A stretch of DNA of 64,000 bases, taken from positions 620,001 to 684,000 of the forward strand of contig QEYB01001355.1 of the NCBI GenBank assembly GCA_017562135.1, in the 5' to 3' direction. Source of the DNA: Dipylidium caninum. Taxonomy: Eukaryota; Platyhelminthes; Cestoda; Cyclophyllidea; Dipylidiidae. The first letter of the stretch is position 1. The number at the start of each line of letters is the position of its first letter. The position numbers were made by a program, and so were the translations under genes. The notes below the pieces were generated by a model that worked only from the letters and a program-made list of their open reading frames with translations, did no database searches and had not been told where the DNA came from. Shown in pieces: positions 1 to 14,000 of this stretch.

Positions 1-258
1 GTCAACATGATAAAATCCCATACAAACGGGTGAGGTGTTGTTTATTTACTCAGTAGACGGTTATGGTAAGAAGCGGCTTATCACATGATAAGTGGTAGCA
101 TTTCTCGACTTTGCGTGGCAATTTGTGTTTCTTTTAGATTGAAAACAAAAAAGGCCCTCCTGGTAGATTGGAAAGACGTCCGAGGCAGTTGGTTGCACGG
201 TGCACGATAGACCGTCGAAGTTGAGTTTTGGAGATATCAGTCGAGTAATACCCGGTGT

Positions 259-2844
259 TTATTTGGCATTTTCCTCAAAGGCTGTCTGTTCTCTCAAAGT
301 GGGCAACGTGATGCCATTAGAGACAGCCCACAGGGTGACGGTAGGGCAGTAGTCGTCGATGAAATTTGGATTCCACCTTATGAGGGTTTACTTTCACGTT
401 CACCAGTCTCTCCGACCCAAAATCCAGAGAAATTACATCAACAATGACTGACTTCAACACTTGAAACCCATTTATGCCACGATGTCCCGACCAAACTCAT
501 CCACGGCGAGGCGAGATGACATGAGAAAGATTGCGGCCTCGTAATTATGGCGATTCGGACCCAAATAGACGATTAAATAACATCAAAGTGGACAAAAGCC
601 ATGTGGACCCTGAGATTAACACGTGATGTGGTGAGTGTATGATTTCAGGCCCATGTCTTCACAGTTGGCAGTGGATCTAAAGTTATACGCCCTGAAGGCA
701 CCTTCTAACCTTGGAACAATGCCAAGTTAATTACTTTTTTTCCGCACCCACTTCACCCGCCACAGATGACTGTGAGGATTGATGGGGAGAGGAGAGACTG
801 CTCCTTTTAGACTGCGGTTAAGCGTCTTCCTACCACCATAACAACCCTGGGAATACCACTGTTGACACCTCAGTGGATGATTTTTACAGTCTGCGATGCA
901 TGAAGACGCCTCACTAGTCCAAGGGAGATGCGACTGCTTAAGAAGTCGACGTCCAATCTCGGCCGGCCCGAGTTTCTCGCCTGGGAGATGCTGGAAGTAC
1001 CGCCTTCCTTACCGGTCTAAGGGGTACTTTGCTTTCGTTCCTGTGCGGTGCAGCGCTCACAAGCACCGTTCTTGTCGAAAGTCGCTTCCCTACATGTAAT
1101 TGGGTACGCGGTGCTTTGGAAGCATATTTTCCGTTCTCAAAGTGGAGCAGAAGGTGTGGATACAGTCTCACCGCCTGGACTGCAGTGGAGAGCGTTTCTT
1201 CCCCTGATGACGGCGCGAATCTTAGACCATAAACAAAGGAACTGGGGCAATCTTGAAGTGCCCTGGGTCTTCTTCTCTTTCATTCCCCATCTGTCAACGG
1301 AGGCTGCCATTCGTAACGAGAGGAGGGCAAATTTAGCCAATCTAGCTAACCTACGTGGACGCTTCGGGTCAGAACAGTCGACCTCGTGGGAAGTTGCAGG
1401 CGAATTTTCATAAAGCAGCATGATGTCTCACGCCAAACTGCATACTTCGAATTGGGGACCAACAGAAGACGGAGTGTCGAAGAACCGAGGATTTTGGCTG
1501 GCTGGCTGGCCGGCCGCTTTTAGCCCCGTGTGGCGCAATGGCCGGGGTGAGCCTTTTGTAAACCCACCCAATTCTTCTCAAAGTGGCTACACTAACGAGG
1601 AATAACAGTGGACCGACCTGCGGTGTAGCACTGGCCCCAAATCCCTTCAATAACCTATGTGAAATTGCATTCAGTCTGACTGAACGCCTACTCTTGAAAT
1701 AGAGATGGATTCGGAATGGCAAAAAGTTCGGTCTACTGACCGTCGTTGAGATTTGTCCCAGCGCAGACTCACCATTTGATCGTGAAGGTCTGATTCGCCC
1801 CGAGGAGGGGATGGTCGCACGGGGCCGAGGTGCTGACACTGTCGGCCAGTGTGCGGACTGACTTCACCTCCCTCTTGATCGTGTAGAAGGGGGTGAGTTT
1901 GGTCTTCACATATCTCCCCGTGCAGCCTGCCAAGGGAGGAGGAGAGCGGCATTCACCCTCTGTCTACGCCCAGAGGCCCGTCCGCCGACGGGTCTGCCCA
2001 ACGATCACACAGGCGGTTTGGGGACATTAGAACAAGCATAGACCCTCATTAGCGAAAATTAGCCTCGTGCTCCGAGGCAGGTCTAAATGATCGTCTGGGT
2101 GCGTGTGAAACTGCCATTCATTTTCTCATTAATTCCCCTTTTTTTAGTGCATTCGTTACCGGCTAGTTCATCTCCTTCCCCCAACCGTGCGTGAAGGGAC
2201 GAGGGGGGCCTCTTACGACCAGGCGGTGCGCCCCGGCGAGTCACTTACCCCACGGTGTTCCCCAGGCCTCGGATAGTGCGTAGGCTGTGATCTTCAAGTA
2301 ACTTTTGTAGCACTCTTCGTTGGTTTTAATGTCGTCCAAATGCGACTCCATGTCGAGTTCCAGTCGGCACACCGATCTGCCCCGCCTAAACACACTCGGC
2401 AGTCATGGACCGAATCTCTCGGACTCCACTCATCAACTTTAATTGAAGGGAGGCAAAATCCCTGGGGGAGACAGTTTTAAAGGGGAGTGAACTGAATTAT
2501 CGGGGTGAGGGGATATTTGAGGGGGGCAGAGTTGACGGCAAAATGAGGCATTTAAGGTGACATTGACTCACGAAAACCCAGTTACGTAGTAACGCATGCC
2601 CGGGGGGCAGGATTTCTCAGCCATCTAAATGGAAAGAGGAGACAGCCGTTTGACTATGGGGCAAAATAACACACACTCTCTTCCCGCCACCGCTGGGACG
2701 CACGTTGTTAATGAAGGAGGTCAAATGTCTGTCCGTGAGGGCCTTCGAATAGTAGCTGGTGCAATCGAACCAGACGAAGACGGCGCCCCCGGCGAGGACG
2801 AAGCAGCAGAACAGCGCCGCAGTCGCCACGACGGGCGGACGCAT
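259..2844 (-). CDS. Unassigned 200-aa type II membrane or secreted protein, 5 exons
   Basis: I do not recognise the family. Exons on the minus strand are 2844-2704, 2624-2572, 2385-2249, 1926-1773 and 376-259 (stop TAA 261-259). Phases match at every junction: 47 codons; 53 nt; a 137-nt exon; a 154-nt exon; then G plus 38 codons and stop. Donors read gtgcgt, gtgagt, gtaagt and gtgagt, and all acceptors end in AG. Third codon positions are rich in G/C in exons 1, 3 and 4, as expected of coding sequence. Residues 7-26 are strongly hydrophobic (AALFCCFVLAGGAVFVWF), which could be a signal anchor or a cleaved signal peptide. Downstream there are cysteines at about 53, 71, 90, 112, 147 and 172, and one N-glycosylation sequon (NQT, about 155). 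The chosen ATG at 2844 is the only in-frame ATG at the exon start. It could be a lineage-specific surface or secreted protein; that role is inference. Confidence 0.6.
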
Positions 2845-5019
2845 GGCCAGGTGACAGTGGCGGAGGAGGAGGAGGAGGAGGCGGAGCAGGAGCAAAATCG
2901 ACAAGATTTGAAGCGACGCGGTCTTTTGAATGAGCGACCCTATCGAGTGGCCAGCGCCAAGACGATTGTCTGCTGGTTGGTGGAAGTGGTGCGGAATTCA
3001 AAAGGGAAATTATCCGCCCACCGAGTGCCTCCATTCCTGGAGCTTTTCGACCTGAGTGATGTGGTTTACCCGCCTTATAATTAAATACTTCCCTTTTTGA
3101 GTATTTTCAGAACTTACTTTGGACCGTCGGGGCGAAACTCATCATCATTGTCTCTCAGATCTAAAACTTGACATGCGCTTTTCGGAATTAGTTGAAGGGG
3201 GAACCGGAAAAAGTTGTAGAAACTCCAAGAAAGTAACTGTTAGGCGTGAGTGCCGACTGGGGAGATTTTATGACCCTTGGATAAACGGGAAAGAATGAGC
3301 AGCAAGTCCTCTGATTTCCCCCTTTCCAGCGACGTTATGCAAACGGAAGAGCATTGACATGTCAACCGCTTTTCTCTAAGAAGTAGCGGAGCAGAGGTCA
3401 CGCCCAAACCGGACCGTCTTGCGGGCTGACGGGCTGTGCCTCGTAGGCTTTTCTTCTCACCACGTACTCTACCAGATGGCAGTTTGACTTGCGTAGCTTA
3501 TACACTTGTCCTGTTCTACTGACACTCGCAGTCAAGAAGGCGGAAGTGTTGGGAGGCCGTTCGGTGTCCTTATAATGATGGGGAGTGATTGAAGTGAGTT
3601 GTTCACGCGGAAGGAAGTTGGTGTGTTGGGGGGAGAGGTCGTCACCAAGCCCGAGGCTACCGAGTGAAAACTTGGGGCGGGGCGTAACAGGGTGGGGGGG
3701 GGGCAGATGACCCCCGTCCCCAACCTCGCTTTATTGTCTTACTTTACTGGATTCAAATACTGACGGACAGCTTTATCATTTCGATGACGACGGAGGGGAA
3801 ACATGAGGTGAATCTAGGGAGTAGTGACACAGGAGGAGGCAATTTGCCCTATCCAACTTCGTCCCCGTGTAGATTTGTTGACGGAGTCTCCTCGCCATTC
3901 TCTACCTGAACCGCTGATCGGAAGAATTCTCGTGAACCTCAGAATACTATCGAAGTGGAGAGTTTCTTTTTCTCCTTCACTCCTCGTCGCCGTTTCGGCT
4001 ATCTACCCACCGTCCTCGGAGCTGCTACGCTGCTTTTCCGCGTCAGGTACGTGTCACGCAGTGCTTAAACCACTGAAATGCTCCCCACTGACGGGTCTTC
4101 GAGGCCAAGTGGTCCAAAATTAGGAAGTCAGGACAGGGTCCACCCCGGCCCAGAGACGAAGGAAACCTCATCTCGGAACAACCCAACCTGGGGATTCCAA
4201 GCATGGTGCTGCAACGTATCAGCAGCCCAAAAGAAAAAAGTGACCCCATCTACGGCGGAATGCAAAGGTCCTCCCTAGGAGGCCACAGGATGCACATCGA
4301 TGTGGGTTTAAAAAAAGCATGTGGGGAGCGCAAGCAATACAAACAGCCGTGCTGCGACAAATAAACGCACGAATTTGAAGTTCTTAATAAGGTAATGAGC
4401 GAAACAGTTGAGTCAACAGCTCAGAAACTTCAGAGCACACTGAAAGCAAGCCGCATCGGCGCAGTGCGCCTGTTCTTTCCAAGTGTAATTAAATCCGTTA
4501 TGCAGACAAACAAATGAAGTCTCAAGGCCATAATTAGGTCCTTTCACCGTGTAGGCGTCTTTAAAGGTTGCAAAAACGCATTTTCGTCTTGCTTTTGCAT
4601 TAAAAAGGGCCTCTGGTCGAAGCTCCCCACACCCACGCATTCCCACAACAACCTTAAGGACTCGCCTACGCAGAGGAAGAGTTGCACAAAAACGAAGATG
4701 CGGTGTTAGAGGGTGCAGCGCCTAGCGAATGGAAAACGAGAATTGCCTCACAACTTCTCATTTATTACTCTGCTCTTCTCGGTTGAATAAGATTCTTAGG
4801 AATGTTCATATCATAAAACAAGAAGCTCCAATTCTGCCGAAGACCACGTAAACAGAGGGAGGGTGTATCAAAAGAGGAGGTCTCGGTCGAAGAAATAAAA
4901 TTAGAGAAATGAAGAGTACACACACGTCCAAGTAGATATGTGCATGCAGATGAGGGTGAAAGTTAGGAGACAGAAAGACAGTCGTAGTTGCCTGTGCATG
5001 TGTCTGATCACATGGACAG
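2845..5019. other. Intergenic, no supported gene
   Basis: This stretch lies between the 5' end of the 200-residue gene and the 3' end of the golgin gene, both on the minus strand. It should contain the promoter of the former and the 3' UTR of the latter. A GAG/CTC triplet run just upstream of the ATG (about 2862-2886) makes long but low-complexity frames on both strands. I found no motif or splice pattern supporting another gene. Confidence 0.5.
4761..4766 (-). terminator. Candidate polyadenylation hexamer for the golgin gene
   Basis: AATAAA on the minus strand, about 255 bp past the golgin stop codon. This is the canonical cleavage signal in a plausible place. There is no transcript evidence, and the hexamer is common in A/T-rich DNA. 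Confidence 0.3.
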
Positions 5020-8000
5020 TTAGCGGCCAAGCCACGAGGGGAGGAGACTAGTCCAGGAGGACGTTTCCTCGGTTCCAACACCTCCGCCTCCGTCAGTGAG
5101 GGCGGAGGCCTGAAGCACCCCCGACTCCGCCACCTGTTGCAGCGCCGTGCGTTCCAACGGACTAAGCGCCAGAAGGGTGGTGAGCACCGGCACCAGAGCG
5201 CTTCGTTCTGCCGCGGCGTCAATGCCACCACCGCCTCCGTTGCTTCCGTATTGAGGCACGGAGACACAGAGGAAGCGAAGCAAGACGTTCTTAAGGTACT
5301 CAGTCCTCGTTACTCTGTTCTCCCCGGCGTCCTCGCCCTCCGCAGTCCCGTTACCGCCCAGTTGGCACTCCCGTTCTGCGTTGCGCTCGAGACGACGGAT
5401 TTCCGCCTTTAAAACCTGGGTATGGAAACAAGGGTTTATGCATATTACATAGCAGATTGACATTCACGAGGAAGTGGTGTCTTTCAGACTTTTTTTTAAA
5501 TTAAAAAAGCGGCTTCTCATAAACACTGTGGAATAAGATTATCCACTGTGAGTGGGTTCGAGTCGAAATAAAACAACAGAACCAACACGATCACAGCGGT
5601 ACTGTTGGTGAAATTGAGGCTACAAAGAGGCCCGCGAAATGAGAGTAGACTTGTTAACTTATACGGGGAGGTAGGGGGCACGGGGTTTGCAACTTCCTCC
5701 TTCCACAATGGGACCACCGCAGTCACTTAAATCTTCTCCATTCATATGGTAATGACAGGAGAACAACAAAGCTCACAAATCAGTAAGTTGACTTGAAATT
5801 GAATTCCTAAATCGGGTCTAATATTGTATGAAAGGAAAGCATTGCCGGAAATTGAGTAATGAAACCCTCGAGTATTAGTTTTTTTTATTCTAATTGGACT
5901 TGTACTCCTATGAAACCTGTCAGTGGGGTTTTCATTGAATAAGTAGGGTGAAAGAGTCCAAAGCGTTAATCAGCATCTCATTCTAAAAAGTCCTCACCAT
6001 AAAGGGAAGAAATAAAAGCTCTTGAGATATTACTTCTTTATCAAAAGGATTCGATAGAGGAAGTAGGCATGGTAAACCCCTCAAAGTCACACTACATTCC
6101 TAATAATCAGATTTCAAAGTAGTCAAGTGAGGGGCTATTTACTAGAAGTCGTTGTCCCTCGAATTATTGCATCCATGATTGAAAATGGTTCTCAAGAGAG
6201 ATCAGAACGTGGCTCTCACACCGAGTGACAAAGTTGGAAGGCGAGGGGTCGAAACGATCTACCCAAACGGCAGAAGGGTTTGTCAAAAGCTAAGCTAAGT
6301 GAACGAGGAAACGGGGGCGACCACCCAGTGAGCCGGCGATACAAGGCGGTTCCACCGGCCGATCGATCAAACGACCTACCGCGGCCTGCGCACTGAGACG
6401 CTCAACCGCGGACTCGCTGTCCGCCAATAGGCTCCTCGTGTAAGCCATGTTGCGGCGCTCGGTGGCCAATCGGGCCTCGAGGGCTCGAATGGTCTCCTGC
6501 AGCTGCGAGGTCTGCCTCTCCGCGTCCTGCCTGTCCGCCGAGGCCATCGCCTCATTGCCGAAGAGAGCCTCCTCCAGGGGTCGGGGGCAGTGCTGCAAGA
6601 GAAGTTGCATCGGAAATGAGTCGTCTGTCTTGTCAGAATCGGATTTAAAGTGGGAGGAGATTAAGGCACATGGTGCTGTCAGTGACGTCGTCGATCACTT
6701 AATTTAATAATCTAGCATGATGAAAAGGTGATATTGATAAACAGGACGTTTCACCTCTAAAGAATTCTCCTTTGAAACATGTCTAAAATTATGAGAGCAT
6801 TAAAATGGTTCAAGAAAGGAATTTTATAACACCATCGCATTAATTCTAATAGCAACTGACTCCATTACAGTAGTGCAAGAAACGAATCTCGAGAGAAAGG
6901 TGCGGTTGTAGAGAAACAAAAAGGAAAGTTAGATGAGAGCCAGTGCTGGAGAAAGGCAGTTTCACGGCTCAGTGGGAAGCCCTTAAAACTTCTGCGCATT
7001 TGAACAAATAGGAGAAGTATTATATTAAATTCAATTCAAATAGCTTATTCAACCGATTAGTTTAAGGAGATGAAGTTGCTCCTCTCGGTTCACTTGTCTT
7101 ATCTGTTTGACAAGGTTTCAATCACAATCCTACAGCGTGGATAGGTAAAAAAAGGGAATTGAACGTACCGCCCTATTTGACATGACAGCATTGACACCGC
7201 CATTGGTGTTACTGACATGTTGACCGCAGTGGGAACAGACGGGCTCCTGTGTTGACGTCTGGGAAGTTGATGCACGAGCGAATGATTCAGCGATTTTGGC
7301 CTGTTCAATCAACTCCAAGCGTTGAGCCTCCACCCTAGCCTCGGACGCCTCCAACTGGACTTTCAGCTCTGCGATCTTAGTTCTAGAGAACCAGCGTGTT
7401 CAAAAAAAAAAATTTGGGATTGACAGGCCGAAAATTCTTACGAATGTAAAGATGGAAGGCCAGTGGGTATATCTGCGACAAATGTTACAGTTAAAAGGAA
7501 ATTTCGATGAAAAATTCACAATTTAAAGAGGCCGAAAGACCATGCCTAAAATCTACTAGGCCTTTAGGATTTTTCGTAACGAGGAAAAGGTGTATCACCT
7601 TTCGAACAAGGCCAGGAAGAGTATAAGCTACGTAAAGAGCACACTGCAAAATGGACAACAGTGTCCATGACAGGAATAAATGAAAACTCACGAATGGAGA
7701 TGAGGTTATTGTGAAAAAAAAGGAATTGACAGGCAAGTTGAAACGAGGTTGTGGCAGTGGGGCAGCCTTGAGGATAACGAGCAATAATAAGGTGGGAAAT
7801 TCCCCGAGCCCAATCACAGCGCGAGGAAAGTAGGGCGAAGGAGAGGGTCCCTTTGGGCCTGACTGGAGTCTTCGGAAAATTCCCCACTCAAAAGTTTCAT
7901 TGTTCTAACTTAACTTACACACAGCACGTGGGTGGGGCTCTGTTTTTCTTGTCAATCAGAGGCATGCCACACCGGTTAACCTTCGCCTGTCGACGAGAAA

Positions 8001-11000
8001 GTCGCGAGGCGGCTTTCACCTCACCTTCCAACAGCCGACAATTTTGGTCTCGACCTAATCCAACACTTTCCCAACCAGCTATTCTGTGATCCTGGGCACC
8101 ATTAACGAGGCCACAAGATGAGTGGTAAATTCCTCGCTCTGCATCTTCAGTACACAACTTCGCTTAGCATTATGCGATTGAGAAGTGGGGAACGACCCGA
8201 CTCTGGGAGTGGACTGATTCACTCCCTTGATTAGAGCATTTTTAACTCAGGTTACCTGCAATAAAACTTGGCCAATTTGATCTCCTCAACACTGAATACA
8301 CCTTTCCGATCAGGGGTCTAGTGGGAATTAGCGTGTCCAAATGACATTCACTTAACACAGACGATGGGCAGCCATGAAGCAACGTGCTCCTGTGATGCCA
8401 ATGACAAGAGAAAATAGTGTTAAGCATGTTATCTCACCTGTACAAAGTGCATACACAGTGCAGAAACGATTGCTAGTAAATATTGTCAAACTAGGAAACA
8501 CTAGGCAACACACCACAGCCTTTGAAACGCTTGAAATACTTTAACATTTATATTAAAAACTATATGATTTGTGGAACCGTTGAGCAAGCAAAGGGGAGGG
8601 GACCAGGAGCACACATTCACCCACTTGTGGAAGGGTCTAAGAAGACCTCAGAGCGTCCTGACAACAGGGCTGGTGATGCATATTCGCAGGCATTCACTTA
8701 AGGCAGTTCGGCGGATTCATAGCAGACTAAGTGGAGAAGGCAAGGAGGTATTTTGTTGTGATCTCAGCACACTGGTAATAATTTAGGCCTTTAGATTGTG
8801 TGTTGTAGCCGGATCGACTGACAATAAGGTGAGTAGCGTGTTTGCAGGATGTTTGCACGGTGGCCGGTCTGTCGAGGGGATGTGGGGCAAAACAGAGTCA
8901 CCGACATTCCGATCGACAGCGGAATATCTCAATTTTGGCATGCCGGAAAGGCGTCTGACAAGCAACACGAAAGTCTGTCATTATGGTCAGAGGAATGGCA
9001 AGCATGATCAAGTGGAGGAAGATGCACACGCTACAGCTCAGCGAATGTGATAAGGACGCAAGACTTCTTGGCGGAAAAAAGCAGGGACACATCGCAGTGC
9101 TGTACATCACTCGGACTGCCCTGTCAGCTCTGAGCGCGTACAGCGTCTCCAGCTCGACCAAGGGGGTCTTCCGCGTCCCCTCGCCTATTCAAAAACTGAT
9201 GATTGGATGGAAAACACGAGCAGATTCAGGAAAGTATCCTAAAAGTTTGCCGAAGCGAAAGAGGTTGCATTCTTACGCCCCACAAATAATGACATGGATT
9301 GAGTACTCAACCTGTCAGAAATGGAGATTGGCGAAGGCCACTGCCGGCAAATGCTGCGGAAGGACAAGAGGAAGATCTGCCTTTTAAACTTCTCAAATTG
9401 TCTTCATCACTTGAAATTTATTCAGAAACACTCAAGATAATGAATGGTGAAGGGGAGGTGAAAAAAGTTCAGCGAAAGTCATTAGTTTACATAACGCATA
9501 TCAATCATGATGTTATCACTTATTTATTCAATGCAAAAACACTAATGCAAATGTTTGCGCTTATTATGCATAATTCGTAATGTTTGTGGGGAAGATTTAA
9601 GGTGGATTTGGAGACAATGGGAATGCCGAACTCTCGATAAAGCATAACAACTAATGAATCTGAGCTGGGAGAAAAGGCGTTTAATAGACTGCGACACACA
9701 GAAGAAGATTCAACACTCGCTGATATTATGAAAGTCGAATATTTAAGTGAAATAGACTTGATGATTTGAAAAACAACTAGGGGCGAGGCGATCTATCCAG
9801 CAGAAATGTCAACGACCGAGGCATGGAACTGCCGAAAATGGCAAGTCGAGCCACTCCATCAGGTGTATATTAAGAAGAAGAGATTATCACGACTAGTTGG
9901 ATATGCAAATATGGTCAAGTAGAAGAATTTCATGTCTGTTTCCACAGTGAAGCAGAAAACAAATGATGGTGAAGAATTTGCTCGTAGAAAATACCTAACA
10001 CCAACCACCAAAGACGATTTGGCAGTAATAAAAAAAAAGATCTGGAATGGTGGAAATGATAATATGAAAGAATCACGCATGCGGCGGATGCCAACAAAAA
10101 CTCGAGCTAAAGAGTGGTCTTTAATAAACAAAAGGATAATTATAATGTTGAATTGTGGATATTTTACACAACCCGTAAATTGTAACCTGTTAACTGAAAC
10201 TCACCCAAAAGCAGTGTTTAATTCATCGGCCTGAGCAGCCAACTCCCGACTGTTTTCCTGCTTCGCCTTCTCCAGAGCCGTCTCCAGTTCGCATACTCGC
10301 ACGGCCACCTCATTCTGCCACCGGGACATCAACTCCTCCCGCTCCTCCTGCCATTGTACCCGCTCCGTTTGGAGACTCTTACACATGCGATCGCATCTGG
10401 CGAGGCGGTAGGAAATTTGATATAAGCGTGGAGGCGGATATATACAGTCCAGCCGGAGGGTATTTGTACAAAATTTTATACTCCCGGCAAGTTCCCACTA
10501 CGCCAATGGAGGAAACGTTTATGGTATAAAAAAAAGGATTGCAATATAACGCCACGGAAGAGGGCATGTAGATTTGGACACGTCTTGTTGGAATTACACG
10601 ATTGGACGTAAGACCTCTCTCGAGGGATTATGAGCGTGGTACACGAGGAACTTCAACTGTGATGATGACATCGCCAAATTTATACACCAAACCCCAAATA
10701 CTGCCATGTGAAAAGGCTTGAGAAATGGTGACAAAGTTGTAAGAGTTGAGGGTTTACAGCCTCAACTGTTTGAATGCGCATTGAGAGAGGATCCGTGTAT
10801 TTAGCAGGATTCCGTGGGAATATGGCTAACTTCACAAAAGAACACGCAATTGCACAAGGACCCTCCTCTCTATGAAGTCGAAATAAAAGGTTGAGGAGTA
10901 CAAAATGAACGAATGAATGAATGAGATATTCTCAAATAAATGCTTTGCAGTTATGTTTAAATCTGTCGACTTCATTTTGGATCTTTTCTTTAACTTTTAA

Positions 11001-14000
11001 GCACCAGAGCGAGTTATAATGCTACCCTCGATTGAAATATTCCACGTGCATTTGGTGGAGCTAACCGGAGTAAGCTAAACGCCTCCAAAAGGATTTGTGG
11101 TTGGGTTATTGTGACACATTATCAACTGTCAACTGAGTTATTCAAGAGTTCATAACAACATGGTATGGAAGAGAGAAGGCCTTTCACCTTCCATAAAAGG
11201 TGAATGTCGCAAAACAAGGTTTCAAAACACGGAAATTTTCACGCATGTCTGCCTAAATGTGTACTGATGTATCATTTTAAATAAAAAAAGTGATATCAAT
11301 GTCACAAACAACCACAAATGTAACATATGGGCGGTGATTTTTAGATTCACCTACCCCTTACACAAATTAGTTGAAAATAAATGAGACGTAGATAGAAGAG
11401 GGGTTTGTGAAGGTGAAAAAAAATGAACTTTTCTTACGACTTAAAACCAAGACTTCGTCATGCCACAGAATCATGCGAAGTAACTGTACTTCTTCAGTGT
11501 GGGCGGTAGAAAATACATCTATGTCTACAATCATTACCTAAAAATTTTTCTTATGTCTCCGACAAAAAAGGATAATTGAGGAAAGCTTCCAGCCATCGAT
11601 AAGTTGCTCAGGGGTGCACGAAAGATGTTGCATAGAAGGGGAAGTCTCCCAAAAATCTGTTACAGCATGGGACATAAGGGTATGAAAATTTTTGTCTTTC
11701 TGGTAGGGTGGCACTTACATGAGACGGGCGCTACTTCCTTGAGTGGCCAGCCACAAACTGTGACTTGGTAAATTCTGCGTATTCCAAAAAAAAACAGCAA
11801 ACACGAATGGTGACTAGACAGCCATCCGAACATAATGCACGATTTCAGTGAACAGATTCTCGCAAGGTGGTAGATGACATACATGGAGTAGAAAGTAGAC
11901 TTCAAGTCAAATTGCAGTGGCATATAAGTACATTTAAATGGAAAAGGCCACCGATTGTAACAAGGCAGAGGCTAGAAAACTCGAATAGGTAGGGAAATAG
12001 GGATTCTGGTGGCACAAGGTGTCTATCATGCTCACATCTCGAGGGCAGACAGGTGCGTGGGAAAAGAGTGTTTTTAACTCTTGTACCAGTAATTCCATTG
12101 GCAGTAGGTGAAATAGAAGGTAAAATTCAGTAGTTAACACCCTAAATAGAAGGCCCAACTGTTAAGCGTAAGGATACATACGCGGCAGAAGTTACAATTC
12201 TTTAAGCCACAGGTGTCAGATGACACGAGAGAGAGAAATGGACATAAAATTAGAAACGCCTCCCAGAAATCCACATTTATGGGGGGAAAGGCGTAGAGGG
12301 GCATTTGAAGGAGCCAAAATGGGCTGTGTGTCGGCAAATCGAAGAAAGAGGACACCTATCAGGCGAGGTCTGGAATTCATGCAGGAGGAACTACGCAAAA
12401 GTCAATTAAAGAATTGGGAATAAAAGCACACCCATTATTTGTTTAAAAATAGGCAGTGTAAATAGCGTATTTTTAATTAATACACATCAGAGTAATTCAC
12501 ATTTCTGAAGGAGTGGAAAAACACTCATAATACGACGTCAATTTGTCTGTGATGGTGACTCGAAATAGCTGTTTAAAAATGGTAGAATAAGCGGAATAAA
12601 ATCGCTAAAGGGCTGGAGCAGAGATCTGAGAGTAACTGTACTAATTAGTAGGAAATTCACTCATCCGTAAATATTTATCACCTATTCGAAACTGACCCAC
12701 AGGAGAAACAATAGGTGGCTGCGGGGGAGGATAGAATTTAGAAAAATAAAGACCAAACTCACTTCTCCTTCTCCTCCGCCAATGCAAAGTTAACCGCTTC
12801 CAAATCGACCGACGCGGAGTTAAGCCGAGCAGTGGTCTGTGTCAAAGAAGCTTCCAACTCCCGGACCGTTTCTCTCAGTCGTGCAGATTCAGTCTCAGCC
12901 AGACTGGAGCGCTCGTAGTGCCACGACAAAGAGGCGCCTGCAGCGCCTCCCTCAATTCCACCCAAAGAGTTGCCATTTGCACCACCATTTTCTTCCAAGT
13001 GATCCTTACCATTACGTAAAGCGTGGAGAGCCTAGAGTGAAACGTGATTTTTAAATGGAGTCTCAGGTTTCCATCGGCTCGTGGGAAGTTCACGATGGTT
13101 ACTAAGTAACGGGGTCAGCGATTGAATCTGCCATTGCACTCAACATACACAAGTTCGACTCTGCAAGTGGTGGAATAGAAGTAAGGAGGTTGTGTATCTA
13201 CCACCAATGATGAATTTCCATGAAAATTACACCTTTAAAAAGTAGTATCGGAAGTCACACTAATGAATCAACCTATATTTATGATGTCGAAGTGAAAATC
13301 ATAAAATTCCAAAAAAGGTACAAAGAACACGGATGCATTAGGTAAAAGCTAGTGCCTACTTCCTTATTCGGGGATAGAATTTTTTGGCTGCATTAGTAAT
13401 AAAAAAGCATTGCCGTAATTCGTTTTACACGGCAGATGAATAATTCGCAGAAACAACATGTACAACCATAACTGGTGGGAACAACACTGCTTAACGATTT
13501 GGCAAGATATCATAATGAAAACGTTCATATCCGCGTTAGACATCACTTTCAGCTCGATCAAGGCACTCATAAGCGACCGAATGGACTCCGATGTTAAATG
13601 CGTGTGTTTTTTGTAAATTTTAATAACAACTAAAAGTTGAAGAAGCATACTATTAACACAAAGGCTTTTATAGGGTCTCAAATATGAGGATGTTGATCCT
13701 TAAATGATAAAAAAGCACTTAAGAAACAGATGAACAGCTTTATACAGACAATGGCCATAATAGCATACTAACAAGCCCGTCCACATTTCAAAAACTTTCT
13801 CCTGATGGATGCAAAGAGTAGCTGAGCAGTTCAAAATTTTAGAAAACCCACTATCCATACCAACTATTTAATGAATTCCTTACTCGGATAAAAATACATG
13901 ATAATAGTACCTTGACTTTGTAAGACTCAAATTGCTTTTGTAGCAAAGCATTCTTAGCACTTAGTCGTTCTTTCTCTCCCATCACCTCCGTCAGCTTCGT

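Noticed and set aside
896..1839. Several overlapping frames of 60-143 codons on both strands
   Set aside because: They lie in an intron of the five-exon gene, overlap in conflicting frames, mostly begin at non-ATG codons and show no motif.
2629..3084. 151-codon plus-strand ORF with Glu-rich run
   Set aside because: It is the antisense shadow of exon 1 and the GAG/CTC repeat. The minus-strand reading has the better codon bias and proper splice sites.
4806..5412. Frames of 91-153 codons overlapping the GRIP exon
   Set aside because: Shadows of the golgin last exon in other frames; the GRIP frame is unambiguous.
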